From Microbacterium sp. EST19A (GTDB taxonomy: Bacteria; Actinomycetota; Actinomycetes; Actinomycetales; Microbacteriaceae), in contig NZ_JAHXYZ010000004.1 in NCBI RefSeq assembly GCF_019969685.1, positions 1-64,000 of the forward strand: a stretch of 64,000 nucleotides of DNA, read 5' to 3'. This document shows, piece after piece, positions 33,042-43,433 of the stretch. The notes beneath the pieces are model-generated. The model was given only the letters and a program-made list of their open reading frames with translations, was not told the origin of the DNA and ran no database searches. Made by a program: the position numbers and the translations under genes. The stretch's first letter is position 1, and every line of letters begins with the position of its first letter.

Positions 33042-34006
33042 GCCGCGATCTCGCGGTCGAACGCCTCGCGGACGGCGGCCTCCAGCGTCGGGTAGCGGAA
33101 CTCGAACCCGGCAGCGGTGAGCTTCTCGGGGAGCACCCACCGGCTCTTGAGGATCAGCTCCGTCTCGGTGCGCATGCCGATGGCGCCGAGTTCGAGCATC
33201 CATCGCGGCATCGGCACACCGACGCGAGCACCGAGCACGCGTCGCACGGTGGCCATGAACGCGGCATTGTCGACGGGGTTCGGAGCCGCGGCGTTGACCG
33301 GTCCGTCGACCTCCGGCGTCTGCTCGAGGAAGTCGATGATGCGCGCGACGTCCTCGATGTGCACCCAGCTGAAGCGCTGGCGACCTCGGCGGGCTCCGGG
33401 GAGATGTCCGGTGCCCGCGGCGCGGCGCGCTGCGCCGACCGGCCAGCGTCCGTCGTACTGTGCGCCGCCGAGTCCGAGGCGGGCCAGGTTCCTCACCGGA
33501 TCGAGCACGCCGCCGTGACCGAGGACGATCGTGCTCCGCAGCGCGACGCGCCGCGTGGCCGGCAGCTCATCGGCGAACAGGGCCTGCTCCCACGCCTTCG
33601 CGACCTCGACGGAGAAGCCCGAGCCGAGCTCGCCGGTCGACTCGGTCATCGGGCGGTCCTCCGCATGCCGGTAGATCGTCGCCGTCGACGAGTTGACCCA
33701 CAGCGCGGGAGGGCTCTCCGCTCTCGCGACGGCGGTGCTCAGCGACGCCGTGGTGTCGAGCCGGGACCGGAAGATCTCGGCACGATTCTCGGGCGTGTAC
33801 CGGCAGTTCACGCTCTTGCCCGCGAGACCGATCACCAGGGCGGCTCCGTCGACCGCGCGGTCGATCGCCGCCTGGTCGCCCCAGCGGATGTCGGCGCCCG
33901 AGCGGGAGATCGTGACCACTTCGCGGCCCTCGGTGCGCAGGCGCGGGATCAGGAAGCTGCCCATGAACCCGGTGGACCCGCCGATGACGACCTTGCCAGC
34001 GCTCAT
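33038..34006 (-). CDS. TIGR01777-family NAD(P)-dependent epimerase (YfcH-like)
   Basis: 322 residues. The Rossmann loop is GGSTGFMG (9-16), LVIGLAGKSVNCRYTPENR is a signature of the family, and the C-terminal DUF1731 region (MPRWMLELGAIGMRTETELILKSRWVLPEKLTAAGFEFRYPTLEAAV) completes it. The substrate of this family is not established. It begins within the stop of the DUF4166 gene (ATGA), so the two are translationally coupled. A central insertion (GAARRAAGTGHLPGARRGRQRF) is longer and more basic than usual. It is convergent with the PLDc_N gene with overlapping stop codons. Confidence 0.87.
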   Translation of the reverse strand: MSAGKVVIGGSTGFMGSFLIPRLRTEGREVVTISRSGADIRWGDQAAIDRAVDGAALVIGLAGKSVNCRYTPENRAEIFRSRLDTTASLSTAVARAESPPALWVNSSTATIYRHAEDRPMTESTGELGSGFSVEVAKAWEQALFADELPATRRVALRSTIVLGHGGVLDPVRNLARLGLGGAQYDGRWPVGAARRAAGTGHLPGARRGRQRFSWVHIEDVARIIDFLEQTPEVDGPVNAAAPNPVDNAAFMATVRRVLGARVGVPMPRWMLELGAIGMRTETELILKSRWVLPEKLTAAGFEFRYPTLEAAVREAFDREIAA

Positions 34007-34638
34007 GCTGCGGTCTCCTCTCCTGCGATGCTCTCGATGCGGTAGCGGAAGCTGCCGCGGTACTCGTAGACGCGGCCGATGATCGGTGCGTCGATGGTCA
34101 GGCTCACCTGCTGGTGGTCGCGGGTGTCGTCGAAGCGCTCGGTGAGGCGGACCACGGGGGAGAGGAGCCGCGGAATCCGCACGCGCAGGCGGCCGAGACG
34201 GAACCCGACGGCACGACTCGTCAGCTCCAGCGCCCCGTCGCGCGTCTCCACGTCGAAACAGGCCGCGATCAGCCCCGGTTCGCCGAGCTCGTCGACCACG
34301 CGGCCGTGGCGGGTGAGGGCCACCGCATCGTGCATGACCCACGGGCCGCGTGCCAGGTGGAACGTGCGCTCACCGATCGCGCGCGACGCGATCGTGCGAT
34401 TCTCGACGCGGAAGGGCACATCGCGCTCCCCGCAGGCGGCGACCACGCCGCGGCGTTCCAGCACCCGGAGGATCGGCCAGAGCCAGCGCCGCGGGGTGCC
34501 GACGCGATCGAAGACGCCGTCCCCGACGCCGACCGAGCCGTCGGGGATCGCCTGGAAGTACGTGCGCAGACGCGGATGCAGATCGCCGAACCGCTCGCCG
34601 AGTGCCGTCGCATACGGGGATTGCGGCACGGGCGTCAC
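34003..34638 (-). CDS. DUF4166-domain protein
   Basis: 211 residues with the DUF4166 pattern: SPYATALGERFGDLHPRLRTYF at the N-terminus, the ARGPWVMHDAVALTRHGRVVD centre and C-terminal beta-rich part. The domain is commonly paired with TIGR01777 epimerases, as here (4-bp overlap). No enzymatic role is established. The start is GTG at 34638, with TAGGCT 6 nt upstream and no ribosome site, which argues for a leaderless message. Confidence 0.82.
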   Translation of the reverse strand: MTPVPQSPYATALGERFGDLHPRLRTYFQAIPDGSVGVGDGVFDRVGTPRRWLWPILRVLERRGVVAACGERDVPFRVENRTIASRAIGERTFHLARGPWVMHDAVALTRHGRVVDELGEPGLIAACFDVETRDGALELTSRAVGFRLGRLRVRIPRLLSPVVRLTERFDDTRDHQQVSLTIDAPIIGRVYEYRGSFRYRIESIAGEETAA

Positions 34639-34673
34639 GCTTCGAGCCTAGCTGCGCGGCGTGCGCCCGAGCG

Positions 34674-35279
34674 TCACGGGGCCGGCCGGAGGAGGCGGTC
34701 CAGAAGGGTCAGCGCTTCGTGCTGCGGGGCCGTCTCGTCGAGGAGCCACTGGGTCTGCAGGCCGTCGGACGCGGCCACGACGAGTGCGGCGACGGCATCC
34801 GGATCGGCATCGCGACGAAGGCGCCCGCGTTCCTGCTGCTGGCGGATCTCGTCGGCGAGACGGGTGCGGAGGTCGGCGAACCTGGCCGTGGCGAACTCCC
34901 GCGCCACCGGATGACCGGTCTCCAGGGCCGACGCCACCAGGGTCGAGTAGAGCTGGACGAGCCCCGGGACCTCCCGGTTGGTGCGTGCCGACTCGATCAT
35001 CCGCTCGACGGGGGTGGCGTCATCGGGCACGACCTCGTGCCGGTGCGTCGGAGAGTTGCTCTCCTGGTAGACGGCGACGAGCAGCTCTTCGAGCGAGCCG
35101 AAGTAGTGCGTCAGCGCGGCGTGGGTGACTCCGACCTCGCGGGCGATCGCGCGGAGGCTCGTGCGGTCGGCCCCGCGCTCGGCGAACACCTCGATGGCGC
35201 GGTCGAGGATCTCCTGCCGGCGCGCGATCCCCTTGGCATAGGCACCGCGTTGGCGTGGGCGCTCGTCATCGTCGGGCAT
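34674..35279 (-). CDS. TetR-family transcriptional regulator
   Basis: 201 residues. The N-terminal HTH (RRQEILDRAIEVFAERGADRTSLRAIAREVGVTHAALTHYFGSLEELL, about 20-67) is followed by a helical ligand domain ending in a TetR_C-like WLLDE...LLDRLLRPAP. It is divergent from the TIM-barrel isomerase gene. An inverted repeat and two facing promoters share the 59-bp gap, so autoregulation plus control of the isomerase-dehydrogenase pair is likely. Ligand unknown. Confidence 0.87.
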   Translation of the reverse strand: MPDDDERPRQRGAYAKGIARRQEILDRAIEVFAERGADRTSLRAIAREVGVTHAALTHYFGSLEELLVAVYQESNSPTHRHEVVPDDATPVERMIESARTNREVPGLVQLYSTLVASALETGHPVAREFATARFADLRTRLADEIRQQQERGRLRRDADPDAVAALVVAASDGLQTQWLLDETAPQHEALTLLDRLLRPAP

Positions 35280-35285
35280 ATCAGG

Positions 35286-35332
35286 ATTCTAGCGAATGAA
35301 AACTTCCGCGTGGAGGTATTTGGTGCTAACGT
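35286..35332. promoter_or_regulatory. Divergent leaderless promoters with TetR-type operator
   Basis: Minus: TAGAAT (35291-35286) stands 6 nt before the tetR ATG. Plus: TAACGT (35327-35332) stands 6 nt before the isomerase ATG. Between them lies an imperfect inverted repeat, AAAACTTCC (35299-35307), GCGT, GGAGGTATT (35312-35320), with 7 of 9 positions matching. TetR bound there would cover both promoters. Confidence 0.65.
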
Positions 35333-35338
35333 GCTGGC

Positions 35339-36145
35339 ATGACAATCACGACCTCCCTCCAACTGTTCACCATCAAGGACCAGCTGGACGCCGACCTCGA
35401 GGGATCGCTCGCCGCGGTCGCCGCGCGCGGGTTCACGGCGGTGGAGCCCTACGACTTCGTCCGTCGCGCCGTACCGCTCGCGGAGGCGCTCACGGCGGCA
35501 GGACTCACCGCACCCTCCGGGCACGCCTTCCTCGCCTCGCAGTCCTTCGTGAACCCCGACGGCAGCGGCACGACTGTTCCGGTGCCCTCGCCTGCCGAGG
35601 TGTTCGCAGCGGCCAAGGTGCTCGGCATGACCACGGTCATCGACCCGTACACGGAGCCGGCCCGCTGGGAGTCCGTCGCGCAGATCGAGGAGACCGCGCG
35701 CCTGCTCAACGAGGCGGCGGCCGTCGGTGCCACGGTCGGCGTGCGCGTCGGCTACCACAACCATGCTCATGAGCTGGAGGCCGTGTTCGATGGCGTCACG
35801 GGCCTCGAGGTGCTCGCGGGCCTCCTCGACGAGCGCGTCGTGCTCGAGGTCGACCTGTACTGGGTCGCACGCGGCGGTGTCGACCCCGTCGCGCTGCTCG
35901 AACGCCTGGGCAGCCGGGTCATCGCCGTGCACGCCAAGGACGGCACGCTCGACCCGGCGCTCGCGAACGCCTATCCGCCGGCCGATCAGGTGGCCGCAGG
36001 CGAGGGTGCTGTTCCCCTGGTCGAGGCGATCGCCGCGGCATCCGCCCTCGAGCTCGCGATCGTCGAGTTCGATCACTACGACGGCGACCTGTTCGACGCG
36101 ATCGAGCGCAGCCGGGTCTACCTCGACGAGAAGGTGGCCGGCTGA
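35339..36145 (+). CDS. TIM-barrel sugar phosphate isomerase/epimerase
   Basis: 268 residues of the xylose-isomerase-like TIM-barrel (AP-endonuclease family 2). Metal-site residues are in GYHNHAHE, LEVDLYW, VHAKDG and VEFDHYD. Such enzymes isomerise sugars, keto-sugars or inosose intermediates. It overlaps the dehydrogenase gene by one base (TGATG), making a two-gene unit under the TetR promoter. The pairing resembles YcjR/YcjS-type 3-keto-glycoside modules. The message is leaderless by inspection. Substrate not readable. Confidence 0.83.
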   Translation: MTITTSLQLFTIKDQLDADLEGSLAAVAARGFTAVEPYDFVRRAVPLAEALTAAGLTAPSGHAFLASQSFVNPDGSGTTVPVPSPAEVFAAAKVLGMTTVIDPYTEPARWESVAQIEETARLLNEAAAVGATVGVRVGYHNHAHELEAVFDGVTGLEVLAGLLDERVVLEVDLYWVARGGVDPVALLERLGSRVIAVHAKDGTLDPALANAYPPADQVAAGEGAVPLVEAIAAASALELAIVEFDHYDGDLFDAIERSRVYLDEKVAG

Positions 36146-37275
36146 TGGCGGCGGGCAACGGCCCCGTCGGCGTCGGGATCATCGGCGCGGGGAACATCAG
36201 CGACCAGTACCTGTCGAACCTCACCACGTTCCCGGACGTCCGGGTGCTCGCGATCGCCGACGTGATCCAGGAGCGCGCGAAGGCGCAGGCAGAGAAGTAC
36301 GGTGTCCCGCGCTCGGGCGGAGTCGACGTCGTCCTCGACGACCCCGACATCGACATCGTCGTGAACCTGACGATCCCGGCGGTGCACGTCGAGGTCTCCG
36401 AGGCGATCATCGCCGCGGGCAAGCATGTCTGGACGGAGAAGCCGATCGGCGTGAGCCGTGAGGAATCCCGTGGGCTGCTGGAGAAGGCGGATGCCGCGGG
36501 CCTCCGCGTCGGCGTCGCGCCCGACACCGTGCTCGGCCCGGGCGTGCAGACCGCGAAGCGCGCGATCGCGCGCGGCGACATCGGCCGCCCGCTCTTCGCG
36601 CAGACGACCTTCCAGTGGCAGGGTCCGGAGATCTTCCACCCGAACCCGGCTTTCCTCTACGCCAAGGGCGGGGGACCGCTGCTCGACATGGGGCCGTATT
36701 ACGTCTCCACGCTCGTGCACGTCTTCGGTCCGGTCGCGGCCGTCGCGGCACTCGGGCTGCAGGGCACGTCCACCCGTCGCGTGCAGGTCGGCGAGCTCGC
36801 AGGACAGGAGTTCCCGGTCGAGATCCCGTCCACGCTGAGCGTGCTGATCGACTTCGAGCAGGGCGGTCAGGCGCAGAGCCTGTACAGCACCGACTCGCCG
36901 CTGCTGCGCACGGGGATCGTCGAGATCACCGGCACCGAGGGCACGATCGTGATCCCCGACCCGAACACCTTCGGCGGAGCGATCTCGATCACCCGGCCCC
37001 TTCGGCTCGGACAGGAGCTCGTCGACCAGGAGATCGTCGACGTCGTGCAGGAGGGCGTGCTCTCCGGCCGTGGCGTCGGGCTGCTCGACATGGCGCGCTC
37101 GATCGCCGCCGGCCGCGCCCACGTCGCGACCGGCGAGTTCGGCTACCACGTGCTCGACACGCTGCTCTCGATCGAGGAGGCCGCGGAGTCGCGCCGCTTC
37201 GTCGCCGTCGAGAGCACGCTCGATCAGGTCGGTGCGCTCGACGCCGGATTCGACCCCTTCGCCGCCACGCTCTGA
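36145..37275 (+). CDS. Gfo/Idh/MocA-family NAD(P) oxidoreductase
   Basis: 376 residues with a Rossmann start (VGIIGAGNISDQYL, residues 9-22) and the EKPIGVSREESR catalytic Lys motif (EKP, about 93-95). A C-terminal alpha/beta domain (HPNPAFLYAKGGGPLLDMGPYYVSTLVHVFGPV) follows. These enzymes oxidise a sugar hydroxyl, often at C3. It is translationally linked to the isomerase gene. The next gene is convergent lacI, whose frame overlaps its 3' end by 52 bp, with a hairpin beyond the stop. It belongs to the sugar region around the GH2 and GH78 genes. Confidence 0.87.
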   Translation: MAAGNGPVGVGIIGAGNISDQYLSNLTTFPDVRVLAIADVIQERAKAQAEKYGVPRSGGVDVVLDDPDIDIVVNLTIPAVHVEVSEAIIAAGKHVWTEKPIGVSREESRGLLEKADAAGLRVGVAPDTVLGPGVQTAKRAIARGDIGRPLFAQTTFQWQGPEIFHPNPAFLYAKGGGPLLDMGPYYVSTLVHVFGPVAAVAALGLQGTSTRRVQVGELAGQEFPVEIPSTLSVLIDFEQGGQAQSLYSTDSPLLRTGIVEITGTEGTIVIPDPNTFGGAISITRPLRLGQELVDQEIVDVVQEGVLSGRGVGLLDMARSIAAGRAHVATGEFGYHVLDTLLSIEEAAESRRFVAVESTLDQVGALDAGFDPFAATL

Positions 37276-38318
37276 CAGCGAGGTGCCGCAGGACAGTCGG
37301 CCGCGCTCGCCGAGCGCGGCCGACTGCTCTCCCGGATCACCAGCTGATGGGGGGCGACGGTGACGATGCTCCCGCCCCCACCCGCGTCGCGGCCGAGCTT
37401 CGCCATCACCCGGTCGAGTGCGGCAGAGGCGATGCGGAGCTTGTCGGGACTCACCGTCGTGAGCGTGGGGGTGGAGTACGCGCCGTCCTCGACATCGTCG
37501 AATCCGACGAGCGCCACGTCTTCCGGGCTCCGGATGCCGGCCGAGGACATCGTGCGAAGGGCTCCCAGCGCGAGGGGGTCCGCGAAGCAGAAGACCGCAT
37601 CCGGCCTGTCGGGCAGCGCGAGCAACCTGGCCATCGCCGCGGCACCGTCCTGCCGACGGAACTTCTCGACGTACTCGACGAGCGAATCGTCGTAGGGGAT
37701 GCCGGCATCCTGCAGAGCGTCGGCGTAGCCGGCCAGCCGCAGCGAGCTGGTGTCGACCGACTGCTGCTGTGCGCCGATCGTGGCGATGCGGCGCCGTCCG
37801 GTCGCGATCAGGTGGGCGACCGCCTCTTTCGCCGCCGCCCGGTTGTCGATCATCACGTGATCGAACGGGGGGAACAGGGTCTCGCCCAGGAAGACCAGCG
37901 GGCGGTCTTCGGGGATGCTCGCGACGTCGTCCGGCTGCATGCCGAGCGGACTGATGACGAGCGCGTCGAAGAGGGATCCGCTGTTCGTACGGTCGATGAG
38001 GAAGCGCTCGCGCTCCCTGTCGCCGTCGGTCTGATCGATGACGACGGTCAGCCCGCGCCGCGCGCCGTCCTCGACGAACGCCCGGGTGAGTTCGGCGAAG
38101 TACGGATTGTCGAGCTCGGGGAGCACGAGGCCGATGAGGCCGGAGCGACCGGCCTTGAGATTGCGCGCCAGCTCGCTCGGCCGGTAGCCGATCTCGGCGA
38201 TCGCCCGCGAGACCCGCTCGCGCACGGCGTCCGACACGTGCGGATGTCCGTTGACGACGTTGCTGACGGTCCGCATGGAGACCTGCGCCGCCTCCGCCAC
38301 TTCTCTGCGAGTTCCCAC
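37224..38318 (-). CDS. LacI-family transcriptional repressor
   Basis: 364 residues from GTG 38318, preceded by GGAGG. The HTH (VAEAAQVSMRTVSNVVNGHPHVSDAVRERV) and hinge (ELARNLKAGRS) are followed by a periplasmic-binding-like sensor domain ending PHQLVIRESSRPR. The reading frame then continues 28 residues (SASAADCPAAPRCQS...SAPT) through a hairpin and into the 3' end of the opposing dehydrogenase gene. This tail may be a real extension or a drifted stop. It is divergent from the GH2/GH78 ABC locus and presumably represses it. Confidence 0.87.
   Translation of the reverse strand: MGTRREVAEAAQVSMRTVSNVVNGHPHVSDAVRERVSRAIAEIGYRPSELARNLKAGRSGLIGLVLPELDNPYFAELTRAFVEDGARRGLTVVIDQTDGDRERERFLIDRTNSGSLFDALVISPLGMQPDDVASIPEDRPLVFLGETLFPPFDHVMIDNRAAAKEAVAHLIATGRRRIATIGAQQQSVDTSSLRLAGYADALQDAGIPYDDSLVEYVEKFRRQDGAAAMARLLALPDRPDAVFCFADPLALGALRTMSSAGIRSPEDVALVGFDDVEDGAYSTPTLTTVSPDKLRIASAALDRVMAKLGRDAGGGGSIVTVAPHQLVIRESSRPRSASAADCPAAPRCQSVAAKGSNPASSAPT
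37294..37326. terminator. Terminator hairpin inside the lacI reading frame
   Basis: A perfect 13-bp stem (37294-37306 with 37314-37326, CAGTCGGCCGCGC on the left) and a 7-nt loop, 18 bp after the dehydrogenase stop. It lies within the C-terminal extension of the lacI frame. Confidence 0.72.
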
Positions 38319-38343
38319 GCTGCCTCCGGTTGCCAATATATCG

Positions 38344-38411
38344 CTTCGAGGAAATCTCTTGCATCGAGGAAAAAGCTGTGGATATAGTGCTCGCACAGCT
38401 TTGCATCGAGG
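38344..38411. promoter_or_regulatory. LacI operators and promoter of the ABC-GH2-GH78 operon
   Basis: Plus-strand TTGCAT (38359-38364), 18-nt spacer and TATAGT (38383-38388) form a good promoter. Three copies of a WTCGAGG element (sites at 38344, 38362 and 38404) lie around it, the last two in TTGCATCGAGG copies 42 bp apart (four helical turns). An AAAGCTGTG inverted repeat (38372-38380 and 38394-38402) spans the -10 region. The cluster is set between divergent lacI and the binding protein. Confidence 0.65.
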
Positions 38412-38493
38412 GAACAGCCTTTCCTTGTCGAGTTGAATCGTTTCATAGCGTCGGCATCGCAGCCGTCGAGTCCTTACAGAGAGGTATGTACTC

Positions 38494-39825
38494 ATGAACG
38501 TTCGCAAGAAGACCCTCCGCACCTTCGGTGCCGTCGCCGGTATCGCCGTCTTCGGTCTGCCGATCGCCGCCTGCTCCTCGGGCGGTGGGGGAGGCGGGGG
38601 AGGCGACGGCACGACGTCGATCAGCTACCTCACGCAGAGCGATCAGCTGAGCGTGGATGCCGCCACCGAGCTCGTCGCCGCGTTCGAGAAGGAACATCCC
38701 GAGATCGACGTCACGATCGACACGCAGCCGGCCGGGACCGAGGGTGACAACCTCACCAAGACCAAGCTGTCGACGGGCGAGATGTCGGACGTGTTCTTCT
38801 ACAACACGGGATCGCTGCTGCAAGCCCTCAGCCCCGACACCCAGCTCGTCGATCTGTCCGACCAGGACTGGGTGAAGGACGTGACCGACGACTTCATCAG
38901 CACCGTCAGCACCGACAACGGCATCTACGGCGGTCCGAACGGATCGTCGTTCGCCGGCGGCATCCTGTACAACATCAAGGTCTATGAGCAGCTGGGCCTC
39001 ACCGTGCCGACCTCATGGGACGAGTTCATGGAGAACAGCGAGAAGATCAAGGCCGAAGCGCCCGATGTCGCTCCCATCATCCAGGCGTACGGCGACGACT
39101 GGACGGCGCAGATCTTCGTGCTCGCCGACTTCGCCAACGTCATGGGCGATGACCCCGACTGGGCGGAGAAGTACACCGCCAACGAGGTCAAGTACTCCGA
39201 CGACCCGGCCTTCGCCGGGTTCCAGCACCAGCAGGAGGCGTTCGACGCCGGGCTGTTCAACGAGGACTATCCGTCGCTGATGAACGACGAGGCCATCGCG
39301 ATGCTCGCCGAAGGCCGGGGCGCGCAGTACCCGATCCTCACGAACATCATGTCGGCGCTCTCACAGAACCACGCCGACAACCTCAACGACGTCGGCTACT
39401 TCCCGCTCCCCGCCGATGATGCGGACAACACGCAGGCGACGGTGTGGCAGCCCAACGCTCTCTACATCCCCAAGACCACTGAGGGCGCCGAGCTCGAGGC
39501 GGCGAAGACGTTCATCGACTGGGTCGTGTCGAGCCCCGAAGCGTGCGAGATCGGAAAGACCACCGGCGTCCCCGGAGGCCCGTTCGTCGTGTCGACCTGC
39601 GAGGTCTCCGATGACGCTCCGCAGGCGGTCAAGGACTTGAACACGTACTTCGAATCCGGTGCCACCGCCCCGGCGCTCGAGTTCATCTCGCCGGTCAAGG
39701 GCCCGAGCCTGCCGAACATCACCATCTCGCTCGGCTCCGGGATCACCGACGCCAAGGAGGCCGCGGCCGCGTACGACGAGGACGTGAAGAAGCAGGCGCA
39801 GCAGCTCGGGCTCGAGGGCTGGTAA
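38494..39825 (+). CDS. CUT1 sugar ABC transporter substrate-binding lipoprotein
   Basis: 443 residues. A lipoprotein signal ends PIAAC (Cys27), followed by an eight-Gly linker and a family 1 solute-binding fold (ISYLTQSDQLSVDAATELVAAFEKEHPEIDV...). The signal, length and position before two permeases identify it. It lies first in the operon that carries GH2 and GH78 hydrolases, so it likely binds a rhamnosyl- or galactosyl/glucuronyl-containing oligosaccharide or glycoside. The leader runs about 100 nt from the promoter. A possible GAGAGG site (about 38478) is rather far from the ATG. Confidence 0.9.
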   Translation: MNVRKKTLRTFGAVAGIAVFGLPIAACSSGGGGGGGGDGTTSISYLTQSDQLSVDAATELVAAFEKEHPEIDVTIDTQPAGTEGDNLTKTKLSTGEMSDVFFYNTGSLLQALSPDTQLVDLSDQDWVKDVTDDFISTVSTDNGIYGGPNGSSFAGGILYNIKVYEQLGLTVPTSWDEFMENSEKIKAEAPDVAPIIQAYGDDWTAQIFVLADFANVMGDDPDWAEKYTANEVKYSDDPAFAGFQHQQEAFDAGLFNEDYPSLMNDEAIAMLAEGRGAQYPILTNIMSALSQNHADNLNDVGYFPLPADDADNTQATVWQPNALYIPKTTEGAELEAAKTFIDWVVSSPEACEIGKTTGVPGGPFVVSTCEVSDDAPQAVKDLNTYFESGATAPALEFISPVKGPSLPNITISLGSGITDAKEAAAAYDEDVKKQAQQLGLEGW

Positions 39826-39839
39826 CGGGAGCCGTGCAG

Positions 39840-40772
39840 ATGTCAGAGTCGATCTCGACCCTCGCGAAAGCCGACCGCGAGACACCCGATGGTTCTCCGG
39901 TCCGGCGGCGGCGGCGGATGAAGAGCCCGTACCCCACGTGGTTCTTCCTCCCCGCGGCCGCGCTGTACATCGTGTTCTTCGCTGTGCCGACGTTCGCATC
40001 GTTCTACTTCAGCCTCACGCGCTGGACCCTGTTCGACTCGACGTTCATCGGCTTCGACAACTTCGTGCAGTTCTTCGCCGAGCCGCAGCTGATCCAGGGC
40101 TTCGTGAACACGTTCATCTTCGGGTTCCTGACCTCAGCGCTGAAGGTCGTGATCGGGCTCGCCCTCGCGCTGCTGCTGACGTCGCAGATCATCGCCCGCG
40201 GCTATCTCCGATCCGTCACCTTCTTCCCCGTGCTCGTCTCCACGATCGGGGTCGGCATCACCTTCAAGGTGCTGCTCGACCCCTTCGGGGGCATGGTGAA
40301 CACCGTGCTGGAGTGGTTCGGGGTCGTCGGTCCGGGATGGCTGACGGACCCGCAGCTCGCCCTGTTCTCGGTCGCGCTCGTCGAGGTGTGGAAGGGCGTC
40401 GGCATCGCCTGCCTGATCTTCATCGCCGGCATCGTCGCGATCCCGCAGGAGTACTTCGAGGCGGCCAGGGTGGATGGCGCCGGCTCGTGGAAGATGTTCC
40501 GCACCATCACCCTGCCGCTCGTGCGGCCGGCCACCGTCACCGTGATCATCCTGTCGCTGATCGGCGGGCTGCGCTCGTTCGACCTCGTCTGGGCGATGAC
40601 GAAGGGCGGCCCGGGGTTCTCGAGCGACGTCATCGCCTCGGTCATCTACAAGCAGTACCAGGCGGGCTTCTACGGTCTGTCGACGGCGGGGAACGTCGTG
40701 CTGTTCCTCGTCGTCACGGCGATCATGGTGCCGATCTGGGTCATCCTCAACCGAAAGCAGGTGGAAGCATGA
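39840..40772 (+). CDS. CUT1 sugar ABC transporter permease (MalF-type)
   Basis: 310 residues, six helices, with EAA loop EAARVDGAGSWKMFRTITLP. ATG 39840 has GGGAG at 8-nt spacing. A GTG two codons earlier is too near it. The basic Arg-rich N-terminus (RRRRRMKSPYPTW) and WFFLPAAALYIVFFAVP first helix are normal. It overlaps the next permease by ATGA. No ATPase is present in the operon, so it must use one encoded elsewhere. Confidence 0.92.
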   Translation: MSESISTLAKADRETPDGSPVRRRRRMKSPYPTWFFLPAAALYIVFFAVPTFASFYFSLTRWTLFDSTFIGFDNFVQFFAEPQLIQGFVNTFIFGFLTSALKVVIGLALALLLTSQIIARGYLRSVTFFPVLVSTIGVGITFKVLLDPFGGMVNTVLEWFGVVGPGWLTDPQLALFSVALVEVWKGVGIACLIFIAGIVAIPQEYFEAARVDGAGSWKMFRTITLPLVRPATVTVIILSLIGGLRSFDLVWAMTKGGPGFSSDVIASVIYKQYQAGFYGLSTAGNVVLFLVVTAIMVPIWVILNRKQVEA

Positions 40773-41602
40773 AGGCCGTGAAGGTCCGTGCGACCGTCGT
40801 CGGGATCATCGCGATCATCGCCTCGGTCATCGTGTTCCTGGTGCCGTTCGCCTTCATCTTCCTCACCGCGTCGAAGACGGCTCCCGACGCCTCGGGACTG
40901 GCCTTCACCTGGCCGGAGGAGTGGGCGCTCTTCGACAACCTCGTCGCCGTGCTCAGCGTGCGCGACGGCATCGTGATCCGCGCCTTCGTCAACTCCACCA
41001 TTCTCACGGTCGCATCGGTCGCGATCATGGTGGTCCTGGCGGCGATGGTCGGCTACGTGCTCCAGCGCAAGTCGTCGAGGTGGAACCCGGTGGTGAACTT
41101 CTTCGTGCTCGGTGGACTCATCGTGCCGCCCGCCGTCGTGCCCACCATCTGGGTCCTCCAGGCGCTCGAGCTGTTCAAGACGATCCCCGGGATGATCCTG
41201 ATCAACGCGACCTTCGGGCTCTCGTTCTGCATCCTGCTGTTCCGGGCCTTCGTCGCCACGATCCCGAAGGAGCTCGACGAGGCCGCCGTCATTGACGGCG
41301 CAGGTCCCATCCGGCTGTTCTTCCGGGTGATCCTGCCGCTGCTGCGACCGGTGGTCATCACGGTGATCGTCGTGCAGTCCGTCGCGATCTTCAACGATTT
41401 CGCCGGACCGCTGTACTTCCTGCCGGGAGACCAGAACGCCACTGTGCAGCTCACGCTCTACAACTTCCAGAGCCAGGCGCTGAATCAGTGGAATCTGCTG
41501 TTCATGGACATCCTGCTCATCACGATCCCGCCGCTGATCATGTACATCTTCTTCAACCGCCAGATCGTCGCCGGCATGACCAGCGGCGCCGTCAAAGGGT
41601 GA
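40769..41602 (+). CDS. CUT1 sugar ABC transporter permease (MalG-type)
   Basis: 277 residues and six helices. Its EAA-type loop is DEAAVIDGAGPIRLFFRVILP. ATGA overlap with the first permease gives coupled synthesis. The GH2 gene follows after 4 bp with a GTG start, so transporter and hydrolase are one transcription unit. It completes the heterodimeric channel. Confidence 0.92.
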   Translation: MKAVKVRATVVGIIAIIASVIVFLVPFAFIFLTASKTAPDASGLAFTWPEEWALFDNLVAVLSVRDGIVIRAFVNSTILTVASVAIMVVLAAMVGYVLQRKSSRWNPVVNFFVLGGLIVPPAVVPTIWVLQALELFKTIPGMILINATFGLSFCILLFRAFVATIPKELDEAAVIDGAGPIRLFFRVILPLLRPVVITVIVVQSVAIFNDFAGPLYFLPGDQNATVQLTLYNFQSQALNQWNLLFMDILLITIPPLIMYIFFNRQIVAGMTSGAVKG

Positions 41603-41606
41603 TCCT

Positions 41607-43429
<1,823 letters not shown>

Positions 43430-43433
<4 letters not shown>

